A DNA stretch of 64,000 nt, from NCBI GenBank assembly GCA_964023275.1, contig OZ029914.1:45062937-45126936 (forward strand), read 5' to 3'. The notes under the pieces are model-generated. The model was not told where the DNA came from, ran no database searches, and was given only the letters and a program-made list of their open reading frames with translations. This DNA is from Norana najaformis (Eukaryota; Annelida; Clitellata; Crassiclitellata; Hormogastridae). The translations under genes were made by a program, and so were the position numbers. Below are positions 55,201 through 64,000 of this stretch, in pieces (positions within the stretch are counted from its first letter, which is position 1; every line of letters begins with the position of its first letter).

Positions 55201-58200
55201 GACCTAGGTGTAAGTTCTGCCACTTTATAGAGCTTTTGATTTGGCCTTGACCCTCGCAATTTCGACTAGACTGAACTTCTGGTTTTGTTTTAATCTGTAG
55301 CTAAATTTCTATCTCGAGACTCAGTGTTTTTTAAATGCCACAGAATTTCAGTGCAGTTCTTGTTTGTTTAGGGTAAAACTAATTGAACTCTTGAGGATAT
55401 TATTTGTTGGTACTATCACAGGATCGGGCATAACTTGGACTTGGCAGGCATAATTTACTTACTTTGCTCAGCTTGTTTTTGAAAGGCTGAGAATGTACAC
55501 TTTAGGATAGACCCTGATTGATTAATGATGCTGACAATTCAGAAATCACACTTTAGGGTAAATCATGATTGTCTGATGGTACATGTACTGACAATTAAGA
55601 AATCACATATTTAATCAAGACCTTGATTGCCTAACAATACTGATGATTAAGAATTTCATGCTTCAGGATAGACCCTCATTGATACAAACTGCCTATTGAT
55701 GTTCACTGTGATACTAGCAATTGTATAGGATGCACCGTTTCTCACCTTTTGTTCATTCACTGCAAAGTGATCCTGGGGAAGAGTGTAGTAGTTAATCTGT
55801 TTGTATACCATTAGTGATACTTGTTGGACATAAAATCTGCTTTGATGACTTTTTGTTAACTTTCTGTTGACCTTTGTTGTCATTTTTCTTAACCTTCTGT
55901 TGTTCTTTTGCATAGAAAATGGCAGAGGGCGCGCGTAGACTTGTAGGTGACAACGATTATCGCAATCTGTGCAAGATGGATGTTGCCAATGGTGTCGTCA
56001 ACTTCAGACGAACAATTCTGTCTGTTGATTTGAAGCCCCATTTAAGGTAGGCCGTTCTAACATGCACCACCAATTCCTGGTGTTTTTATGGTAATTTACT
56101 GTAATAAATGTGTATTTGGTGCTTAAATTTTTTGTATGTTCCATGTTTCACATTTTCGTAGATACTCTTACACCAAAAGATTCTTCTAATGAAAATTGCA
56201 GTTTCAAATACACCAGACACGTCGTATAATGCTGTTTTTGGATGCCATATCAAGGCCCATGTAATAATGAGGTCATGTTATAATGAGGTCATGTCATAAT
56301 GAGGTTTATACATTATTTATATCTTAAAAGTCTTTTGTCATTTTAATTTTTTATTTATATTTTATGTGCAACTCATTTGTTTATTTCATATTTCTAGGAA
56401 CTCAGATCAGTTTTTGCCTGCAGAACATGACGTGGACTTTGAAGATGCAAATGGTAGCTCAGCTGTTGAAACCAGGGAACCAGTTGAATCTTTTAAAAGT
56501 GGCACATCTGCCACAATTACAGCTGGTGGACTGTCAGAGTCCGTGGCCACAGTGGGTAGGAATCCAGTGGTGGATGGTGTAACGATCCGCATTCCAGAAA
56601 GCAGTTACGACATGTGTGAACTGACAGTCGTTGGAAATGCCTTCCTTTGGCACCAGATCCGGTGCATTTTGGCCGTTCTCTTGCTCATTGGAGAGGGAAA
56701 GGAAAGTCCAGAGGTGAGTTGCTGAATCAGCTTTACCTCTTCTGCTTCAGGGAGTTTTTTATTCTGGTTTTGAAATGTTTGTTGATAGTTGCCACCCAAT
56801 TCCAGGCACTTGAATATGGATACAGATAGGGAAGAACAGAACATGAAATGACAGAGAGAATTTATATCTGCCATGGACTGGTCACTGCAAGACAATTTAC
56901 CTCTGAACAATTTAGAACATTCAATACTCGTGATACAGGGATATGGAAATGCTAGCTTACAAGCTAAATAAATACTTTCTGTACAGATCGTAAATATGCA
57001 GAAACTGAGGAAAAGGCTACTGGTACTGCTTCATGCCTGTGGCTGATTATCCTTCGGTGAATTATCTCAGCATCCTATTCAGATATTTACATAGCTAATA
57101 AAATGGATTGCTTATCTTAAAGGAGGATTGTGTGGGATTTTATTTTTGAAGAATTTAAAACACTGGTCTGTAAACTTGTGACAAATGGATGCTAGTTCTG
57201 TCTCTTGTACGACTGTTTCTTACATTTTCTTACTTCTTTCAGTCTAACTTAGCTTGCTATTGTTCCATTTAATAATTTTTCCCCTTTTCCATTTGTATCT
57301 CTTGCTTTTTCTTTGTCTTCTGTCTTTATTTCTTCATCTTTTTTGTTCTTAATGACTTTAACTCCACTTAGGCTGGTTCAGGCAGCACTTTTTTCACGTA
57401 CTTAAAAGGCACTGTATATCTGGATACATACTGGGACATATATACACAAGTACATACTTGTCTGTGTCTGTGGTCTTCCTTTTTGCTCAACCATTTCTCT
57501 CAACCTAAACACAACCCACCATAACGGCTCTTCTGTCTGTGGCATCCTGCTCTTGGCTTTTAAGTAGTACTTTAGAAATTCTTGACTTTATGATTACTTT
57601 CCGTTTGATTGTTTTCCTTTGCCTTTTGAAGTCATAGCTACAGTTGTTCTGTTACCATTTGCGTCCATTGCAGGTAATTACTGAATTGCTGGACGTGGAG
57701 AAAAATCCTCAGAAACCACAGTATGCAATGGCCTCCGGTCAGTTCTTGTTCAGATTTAGGAATGCTCTTATTAATAGGTGAATGGATCATTTAGCAGAAA
57801 TTATCAATTAGTTTATAATTTGTTTAAATTAATTAAAAGGGATTTGATTAGACATGTGTTTGTGTCACTAAATTGAACTCTTTGAAAGACTTCACAAATG
57901 GACAAATATGTGGCCTTACAATGTTTAGATTATACCTTAAATAATTTGTATTCTGTAAAAGCTTCTGGAATGCATGATATTTTAAGAAATAATAGTCAAT
58001 ATAATCAATACAGTATTTAGGTGAGGCATGGTAGTCTAGTGGTGAGCATGTTGGACAGAGGTTGAGAGTTTGATTTCCCTCAAGGGCAGAAGGATAATTC
58101 AGAATTTATATTCCACTAGAGCCCTTGAGCTACAGAACGAGTACATAAAGCTTTACGCGATAAAGGAGAACAGCTTTTGTATGGCAAGTTGAAGAAAATT

Positions 58201-60535
58201 AAGCCTCTGACTGCCTGTCATGATTGATTGAAGGGACCGGTTCTTAGACCAGTTGAGCTGAATTTCACAGAATGAAGGAAAAAATGTTAGAAACCAGAAG
58301 CCAGTCGTGAATATTTGTTTTCGTTTTTTCACATTCAGCTTTATATTTGCTGCATTGTAGAGTTGCCACTGATCTTGTTTGATTGTGAATTCGAAGAAGT
58401 AGAATGGCTGTTTGACTCTGGTTAGTAAATAAACTTGTTTCACAGTTTCTCAGATCTACTAACATAAACAAACTTGTTCATTATAAACTAACTTTAATAA
58501 TAATTAAAATTTCATCATAAGTTGGTTGATGTTTGCAGGAGTATGAAACACACGCTATGTCTTGAATAAATGTTCAGAATCCTAATTTCACCAGTTAGGT
58601 TTGTGAAAATTTCAGTTGATAGCTACTAAATGCTATTAAGACTGCATGGTTTTGGTGAATTTCAATGCATCAGTTGTGTTGAGTGTGTACTTGTGAGCTT
58701 TTCTTATTGTGTTAGCAGTGGCATGGAGGCGTTTGAAATGTGAATGGAGAAGACGGCCAAAATCAGCAGGAAAGACCATAGAACAAATTAAGAGGTACAA
58801 GGGAACACTAGTGATTACCTTGAAGATGAGATAAATGAACAGGATGGGTCATATACTTTGGGGGAATTCGCTCCTGAAGACTGTGGTAGAGGGAAGAATC
58901 GAAGAAAAGAAAGCGATAGGAAGACCAAGAACTGTGCTGTTAGACTTATAGATGGATAAAGGAGTGAGACAGAAATACAAAGAAGTTAAGGAACAGACCG
59001 AGAAGAATGACTTTGTTGCATTCCTGGACCAGTGTGAGGGTAGGACACTGAAAATAAAGACAGAAAAGAAATTAACGGTAGTTCTGATTGCTGCAGAGGT
59101 AGTGGCTGTGTGGTTCTTAGGTGTTATGGCCATTGATGATTTAGAAATATTCCCGTGTAGCATAAACAGTCGCATGCTTTTCTTATTTTACAGAAAATAG
59201 AATAGAAACTATTGAGCAGCTTCAGGAATTGTGGATGAAGCAGTCGGTCAAGTAAGCTTCTAGAACACACAATTGCAAAGTAGTACTGAACTATTTAGAT
59301 GCTTATTACGTATTGCTAAGCCTTTTGCATAATTAATCTAATCTAATACTTCAATGGGTTTAACAGATTTTGTGCGTGTACCAAAGTGAATGCCATTTCC
59401 TCTGTGGCACAGCAATGTTCTGATAGAATTTGACTCATTTAAGATAAATAACTTTTGTCTTGTGAGAGAAGACAGACATGCAGCAGCAGCATTGGAGGCT
59501 TCATAAAAACGTTCTGCACTATTGTTTGTTTATGGAAATGTTTGTTATAATTTTGTGATGAAATAATTTTAGGGCAACTATGTTGAGAGGAATGTTAGAC
59601 CAAATGACCGCTACAGATACTGGTAATTATTTCTTTAAAGTTTTCCAAGCTTTTGCAGTAACTGTACAAACCAGAATTATTAACGATTATTATTAAAATA
59701 ATATTAAAACCTACCAGTAAACCATTACTGTTGCTTGCTTGAAATGCCATTTTATGACTGAGGTTGCTGTAGATATAAATATATTTCTGGATGATTTAAA
59801 TTTCCAAAGATTTGCAGCCATTAGTTAATGGTTGCTCAAATCCGTCAGCAATAAGTCAATCGCTGTCCAGACAAAAGCCATATACACAAAGTTTCTGCCA
59901 AGGATAAATAGCAATATGCACACATGCATACATACAGATCCTACAAATTGCGTGTGGCAATTTATCTTAAATTTCTCACTGCTGATGACTTGTACATTTC
60001 TTCAGGTGAGTTGATCTGTCATCAGGCAGTGGGACTTACACCAGGAAACCGAGCACGAATATATAAGCCGCTGCTGGATCGAGAACGATGCAGTACTTAA
60101 AATATTTCTATATATTTTATTCAGAAATATTTTGTTACTTGGGCAGTTAAATGCTACCATGGCTTCAAGAAAGCTGGTTAATCATTATGATCAATAAATG
60201 CCGTGGTTTAGTTACTGTGGTTTCAAGGTTAAGTTTAGATGTTTTGATACAGTGGATGAAATCAGGAGAAAGATTGTTACCAGCCGTACTGAATTTAAAA
60301 TGCCTCTTGCTGTTCTTTTGTAAATAATTATGCCATGATTAAAAGATCTGGTTTCCATACACTAACAGTTACACAACTAAATAAAGACTGAGGATGCTAC
60401 TGCATTAAATTATGCCATTACAGTGATATTAAAAGCAAGGTTTGCCTGTTCTTTTTAGAGAGCTTAGAGGATCGAGTGAAACACTATTCAAAGAAACGAA
60501 AAATAGATTTTAGCAGTGGAAGAGACAACAGCTGA
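49235..60535 (+). CDS. PUS3: tRNA pseudouridine(38/39) synthase 3 (15 coding exons)
   Basis: TruA-family enzyme (yeast Deg1 orthologue) that converts U38/U39 in the tRNA anticodon arm to pseudouridine. Exons: 49235-49297, 49566-49687, 50259-50399, 50907-50967, 51593-51677, 54551-54656, 55149-55209, 55916-56046, 56398-56713, 57674-57737, 58361-58420, 59194-59251, 59573-59622, 60006-60092, 60459-60535; sum 1482 nt, 493 aa (human 481). N-terminal coiled-coil-like ELADRVRQLQTHITQLQ, then RAFDFTKYNVRHVALKIAYL, GWDYQGFAAQE, catalytic motif HRCGRTDKGVSAFSQ with Asp121, RYIHILNKVLP, FSCKRRTYKYYFPRG, DYRNLCKMDVANGV, NAFLWHQIRCILAVLLLIGE, VEKNPQKPQYAMA, LPLILFDCEFEEVEW, RIYKPLLDRERC and a Lys-rich tail. 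The ninth exon carries an insert of about 45 residues (Ser/Thr/Gly-rich) between FRRTILSV and the conserved CELTV block. Intron 5 contains a whole hAT transposon. Confidence 0.95.
50465..50670 (+). repeat. SINE family A copy, 5'-truncated
   Basis: Begins at the box B-like GGGTTGGGGTTCAACTTTCT, then TACACTGTCAGTAACAGGGT, GGGAGAGGACTTGTATGC, TGAGGCTAAGAAAATGAAGT, CAACACTTCATACCTCCGAC. In PUS3 intron 3. Confidence 0.7.
52108..54431 (+). mobile_element. Full-length hAT transposon in PUS3 intron 5
   Basis: 2324 bp. Terminal inverted repeats start CAGTGGTGCACAAC (14 bp perfect; right end GTTGTGCACCACTG). A perfect 8-bp target duplication, CTCTAGCA, lies at 52100-52107 and 54432-54439. Sub-terminal CGGCCCGC/GGGCCAC words are typical of the group. 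It contains one uninterrupted transposase frame in the same direction as PUS3. Without it the intron would be about 540 nt. Perfect ends and an open frame suggest recent insertion. Confidence 0.96.
52414..54207 (+). CDS. hAT-family transposase (BED finger, DDE, hATC)
   Basis: 597 aa, intronless, 306 bp from the left end of the element. Residues about 20-60 form a BED-type zinc finger (C35xxC38, H53 and H58). The catalytic core shows LAADESTDIDSTAQL with Asp178, SITTDGAAAMTGQTNG with Asp245, a FHCIIHQQNLCGK block, and CEVRWLSRGKMLRRFWEL. The C-terminal dimerisation (hATC) block has FGSTYRCEQTFSQMK, KSNTRNQLTDKHLEEVLRL. Overall architecture resembles the transposases that gave rise to vertebrate GTF2IRD2/ZBED5/SCAND3-type proteins. 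Cleaves and joins DNA at the element ends in the family. All blocks are intact, so it could be active; that is an inference. Confidence 0.93.
   Translation: MSNGRKRKVDNENRQFHDDWTDRYCFIQQQGNVICLLCHSTVAVAKISNMKRHYESKHKDFQSVVGEERTAKIQSLCRSLNQQQKVFTKRSADFDASCEVSYDISLMIAKSGRPFTDGDFVKNCMIAASKKLCPDATNKLQTLNRMTIQCRVSALSQDVTRQLADKVANFCYFSLAADESTDIDSTAQLLVFVRGVSSSFEITEELLGMGSMKGKTTGADLLDETLKLCGSVSLDMTKLVSITTDGAAAMTGQTNGLVSLLSRHLGTGNRELVKFHCIIHQQNLCGKDLGFQDVMTLVTKTINFIKSRSLNYRQFRSLLEDTYTDHGDLRYYCEVRWLSRGKMLRRFWELIDDVAEFMTGKKKEAEVASLTDKAWQADLTFLVDITEHLNRLNVQLQGENQLVCHLANHVAGFKVKLKLFIQQAESGNFVHFPTFQSLLQKNPDICTNIYAEKLQALMTAFDGRFADFDHHSLQMKVFADPFAVPVEDVSPEYQLELIDMQSSDTMRAAFRDKTLVEFYKCLPATFVNLKDNALVHASMFGSTYRCEQTFSQMKLNKSNTRNQLTDKHLEEVLRLSTTNIRPDISRLVADMQPQPSH
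58020..58250 (+). repeat. SINE family A copy (tRNA-derived)
   Basis: Box A TAGTCTAGTGGTGAGCATG and box B GAGAGTTTGATTTCCC are the clearest tRNA-like pair in the window, about 34 nt apart. The body (AGGGCAGAAGGATAATTC, CCTTGAGCTACAGAACGAGT) is diverged from other copies. In PUS3 intron 10. Confidence 0.7.
60193..60384 (+). terminator. Alternative polyA signals in PUS3 intron 14
   Basis: AATAAA at 60193-60198 and a second AAATAAA near 60378-60384. If the donor at 60093 is not used, the frame ends RERCST with TAA at 60098-60100, and these signals would close a short 3' UTR. No AATAAA was seen soon after the stop at 60535. Confidence 0.45.
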
Positions 60536-61030
60536 ATGTTTAACGAACAGAGACAGCTGAAGATGAGATGACTATGATGCAGGAACGCAAGCAGTCACTG
60601 ACCGCTGGAAGACATGCAGAAAAGAAATGGTGAAACAACACTCTGAATAGACATGATCTGTCGCAAAACGTGCTGTGCACTGGATGTGAAGCAAATTCCA
60701 AAACCGACTTAAGTTATTAACAGTAAAATTTTTACAATACTGGTATTCTTTTAATAACAATGGTAAAATCATCTAAAAGTTCATTTAGCAAGTGTTTAAT
60801 TGCTGGTAAGCAGCAGACAGCCCGTTACTTGGTCACGTAATTCTGAGTGGTTGAGCAACATGAAATTATTCTGCTGTATTTGTACTTAAATTAACATTTA
60901 CCAGTAAAATCATGACTCAAGTAGTTGTCTTTTCAACAGAAAATCAGTTAAATTTACATATCAACCGCAAAGTTCATATCACAGAAAATCAGTTTCAGAA
61001 ACAAGGAACATACTGGACGAATTGTTTTTT

Positions 61031-62260
61031 TCAGTTAGTATTGACAAAGGCCTTGAGAAGGAATCTGTACGTCTCCGTCACGTCTCCTTTGATCGTGCAG
61101 TTGATGGCTGTAGAAGCCACAGTGTTTGGCTGCAAGACACAAACAATAAGATCATAAAACAGTTCTGTAAATTGATTTTTCAGTCACTGTTATATCTTTA
61201 GTGAGAGAATATAGTTCTCTTCACAGGGTTCCTATTGACTACCGAGGTTACCGCACATCTGACAAGAGAGTTAAACCGGTTCATGTAGCTTTGAGTTATT
61301 TATGTCTTGGGCAACAAATTTCGTTTCTCTTCCCACCGCAGATGTCATAAATGTCATGTATGATCAGAAGGATTCTTTGCAGCCGTGCTGATGACCATAA
61401 TGCACATCTTACAGAGATTTTCCGACTATGACTATTATGTTTGCAACTGGTGATGTTCAGTCAGAAATTTACAAGTGTTGCTATTCTGAATCACTTAACA
61501 AAGATGTTATTGTCTGAAAAAAGCTTGGGTTATTTCTCTTGGGTTACTTCCTTTTTCGCTCGATTTGCCCTGAAATTTGGCTGATTTTGCTCAGCAGCGA
61601 CCATCGACTGATGCCTCGAGCATTATTAAAGTGGTGCTATGGAAGTTTTCGGATTATTATTATTATTGCTGTTTTTTAGCAACTACTTAAAAATTGCAGT
61701 TATAATACCTGTAAGTTATTAGTAGTAGTAGTAAGCAACTGGGGACTTACATTGTGTCCTGATGGTGGAGTCCATGAAATGGTTACGTTACGTTCTGTGC
61801 CTGCCTCCACTGTTCCCTGTAGCATTGAATAAAAGGTCTTGTAATTTAGCTATGCAAAACAAATGACAAGTGCTAAAGAAGCTGACGGCAGTTCCTTCAA
61901 AAGCTGATGCATGAATCATATTCAAACACGTACATATACTGTAACAGTGCTGCTGCAAAAAAGACTCAATGTAAAAAATTACGTAAAAAATATAAGATGT
62001 AAATGTACTGGTAATTAAAAGTCAATCTGAATTGCCTTAATCAGGATAACTAGCTGTTCATTCATAGGTACAGCATAATTCTTAAGTGCTGGGTAGCATC
62101 TTGTCCACTTTGCTGATAAGACGTAGGCAAATGAAGACTGCAATAAATGCTAGAGACATCGTGGTGCTTACTGGTCATTTAACTCTCTCACCTTCAGTGG
62201 GTCGATGTTGAAGCCTAGTGCAGTTGCCTGCTGCATACTGTCGAATGACCACTCGGCATT
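61031..62260 (-). CDS. C-terminal exons of an ASH/MSP-fold protein (partial)
   Basis: Three exons, all phase 0: 62260-62192, 61816-61751 and 61129-61031 (TGA). Together they encode 77 residues: NAEWSFDSMQQ..., GFNIDPLKGTVEAGTERNV, TISWTPPSGHN, CTIKGDVTETYRFLLKAF, then VNTN and stop. The pattern AEWSF / GF.I.P..GTV..G / W.P / L..F is that of an ASH (ASPM-SPD2-Hydin) domain, common in ciliary and centrosomal proteins such as CFAP74, DLEC1 and HYDIN; which one cannot be decided. Upstream exons were not found in 62.3-64.0 kb and are probably outside the window. Convergent with PUS3; 495 nt separate the stops. Confidence 0.6.
61590..61675 (+). repeat. SINE-tail repeat (family D)
   Basis: AGCGACCATCGACTGATGCC, TCGAGCATTATTAAAGTGGT, GCTATGGAAGTTTTCGG, then (ATT)n. 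Lies in the last intron of the ASH-domain gene. Confidence 0.6.
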
Positions 62261-63684
62261 CTGTTTTAGACAAATACACCGATTTACTCAAAATTAATGT
62301 ATGAAACAAAAGTATCATAGCCTATAAAAGCTCCACATACACACATGCACCTGTTCTATCCTTTGTATCATAATTGTAATCCCGAGATTTCTACAGCGCC
62401 CAAAAAAGCCACGTCACAGGGACCAGCTTATTCACAGGCACTCAGTCAAAACAAAATCGACAGGCAAAAGTGTTTGGTTCCAGGTCAAGATCCAAGAGTC
62501 AAGCAGAGAGACATTATCTACAATGTTGCTCATCTACCTTTTAAAAGTTTTCCTCTTCATATACACCACCCACAGGTAGTACAGACGAAACAGACGGTTA
62601 TTTCAGCACTGAAAGTATAGCAAAGAGCTATACTTCGTCAGGGTTTGAAAATTTACCTATCGCGTGAGCAGCAAGGGAATAGACGGTTTGAAGTTACATA
62701 AATCCTTTTATTACATCACAAATGTAGGACAAAAAAAACTTTAAATTTTTTACCATTCTAAGCCCTAAGCAGCAGTCAGAGTGACTTGGATTTCAGTGGA
62801 GTGAAATAGTGAGCATGTATGTGTGGATTCTCAGCCTGAATAAGATAAGGGTTAAAAGAGAAACATGACCGAAATGTAAAGTTTGCTCTGTAAAACTATT
62901 AAATGCTGCGATAAAATAAAAGATTTGTACAGAAGGACATTTCTCACCTGCTTGCCTCCCTTTATGGTAGATATTAAAAACAAACAGAAAAATACAAATA
63001 CAAATTAAAAACAAACAGAAATTTATTTATATCAGAGCTGAAAGTTTATTTTCCCAGTGCTCAAAAATTAATCATTTCTAACAGGTCATAAATTAATGGG
63101 AGAGAGCTTATAAATGCCAAGTTTATACATCTCAGGGATTTATCAGGAATAGCCTTTCTCTTACAAATCATGCAGTAGTTAATCTGTCATACAAACATTT
63201 GTTAAGGCCTTAGCTTGACACCAGTTTCCACCTATGGCAAGTACAACATGGGCCTGATGAACATGCCTATCAGAGCTGAAAAATCCAATCCAATCATCAT
63301 TGTTTCTAATGTGCCACTCCTCACCTATCGGTCAATGCGAGTACAAGTGGCATGTCAAAATACAGTATAGTGTATCATATTGTAACAGGATTGGCTCACA
63401 GCGTTGACCAATCACAGTTAGGGGCTGCAGCAAACATGAACTGATAGACACTTCGACAACATGCCTAGGCGCAGATAGGAAAAGTAGAGATTCATGAACA
63501 CTACTGATAGAGCAACACACATCTGTAATCACACCATTAGAGTAGATATAATATATGATTAGAATCATCAAGGTGCTGCGTTTATGAAGGCCGATACTTT
63601 TCCAATATAAATTAACATTCATCTACAGTATTGTCAGAAACTGAACAATTTCATGTTATACTTCATTTTTTGACAAATATTGTG
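62261..63684. other. No exon recognised
   Basis: Apart from repeat family C at 62365-62515 no recognisable coding segment was found on either strand. A donor-like GCAAGCAG|GTGAGA at about 62948 (minus) has no plausible exon attached. Confidence 0.4.
62365..62515 (+). repeat. Dispersed repeat family C copy
   Basis: ATTGTAATCCCGAGATTTCT, ACAGCGCCCAAAAAAGCCAC, GGGACCAGCTTATTCACAGG, CACTCAGTCAAAACAAAATC, GGTTCCAGGTCAAGATCC. Closest in sequence to the 30195 copy. Confidence 0.7.
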
Positions 63685-63958
63685 CTACAGTTTAGTGGTT
63701 ATCGTGTTGGATTGTCAACTGTCAGTTCGGGAGTTCAATTTCCTGCCATGGCAGAAATTTGTTTCAAGCGTTCTACTCCTCTTGTGCGCCCTAGCAAGTT
63801 GGGTATAATGAGTTCACTCGCTGTAGACTCAGCGAGAAGATAAGACAATGAGAGATTGGAGTTACCACCCACCGTCATAAGCCAAGGCTAAGAAAAGTGA
63901 TGTTGTCAACACTTCATACCTAAGGCTGCCTCTCAGGGCTACTGGCTCTTCTTCTTAA
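63685..63958 (+). repeat. SINE family A copy (tRNA-derived)
   Basis: Head TTTAGTGGTTATCGTGTTGG (box A-like) and GGGAGTTCAATTTCC (box B-like), body AGAAATTTGTTTCAAG, ATAATGAGTTCACTCGCTG, AAGCCAAGGCTAAG, CAACACTTCATACCTAAGGC, CTGGCTCTTCTTC. The longest family A copy here. Confidence 0.8.
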
Positions 63959-64000
63959 CTCTAATCTCAATGCTGATTCACGAATATACTTGTTTAAGTT

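Noticed and set aside
57721-57777. Longer version of PUS3 exon 10 ending at GGTGAAT (57776)
   Set aside because: The next conserved exon (58361) needs phase 1; only the donor at 57738 (GTCAGT) restores the conserved block ASELPLILFDCEFEEVEW.
58849-59175. 108-codon minus frame and 82-codon plus frame in a PUS3 intron
   Set aside because: No splice support or motif; the plus-strand text is AGAAGA-rich unique intron sequence.

Overview
The window is nuclear DNA of an animal. Every conserved gene is split by spliceosomal GT-AG introns (one GC-AG), the DNA between exons is AT-rich, and the gene set (a SAD/BRSK kinase, the intraflagellar-transport protein IFT52, a C2H2 zinc-finger protein, a ciliary-type ASH-domain protein) fits a ciliated metazoan. 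Exon junctions could be set by reading-frame continuity, and for the four conserved genes the predicted exons sum to exact multiples of three. The interspersed repeats (two tRNA-derived SINE families, a further dispersed repeat, hAT transposons, many minisatellites) are not those of a mammal. An invertebrate is most likely; the phylum cannot be fixed from the sequence alone.

Layout. 1-8.9 kb: no gene recognised, only repeats. 8.9-26.8 kb: BRSK/SAD kinase on the minus strand, 18 coding exons, 650 aa, with a second possible last exon at 9376-9495. 28.1-38.1 kb: IFT52 on the minus strand, 14 coding exons, 431 aa, with a 15-bp minisatellite in its last intron. 39.57-39.98 kb: a possible small two-exon gene, minus strand, head-to-head with RPL17. 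40.0-44.6 kb: RPL17 (ribosomal protein L17/uL22), plus strand, six coding exons, 183 aa. 45.3-45.9 kb: five-finger C2H2 protein, minus strand. 47.86-48.60 kb: a truncated copy of the first two coding exons of RPL17, its intron holding a short hAT element. 49.2-60.5 kb: PUS3 (tRNA pseudouridine synthase 3), plus strand, 15 exons, 493 aa; its fifth intron holds a full-length hAT transposon with an open 597-aa transposase, matching terminal inverted repeats and a perfect 8-bp target duplication. 61.0-62.3 kb: the last three recognisable exons of an ASH/MSP-fold protein, minus strand, tail-to-tail with PUS3 and probably continuing beyond the window.

The genes do not form one pathway: BRSK is a polarity kinase, IFT52 and the ASH protein point to cilia, RPL17 and PUS3 to translation and tRNA modification. 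The most interesting structures are the intact hAT element, the RPL17 fragment with its nested hAT element, a perfect 65-nt inverted repeat at 47215-47279, alternative 3' ends of BRSK and PUS3 that read through strong donor sites, a degenerate triplication of an IFT52 exon/donor boundary, and the SINE families. I found no prokaryotic-type operon, CRISPR array or clearly novel multi-gene system.
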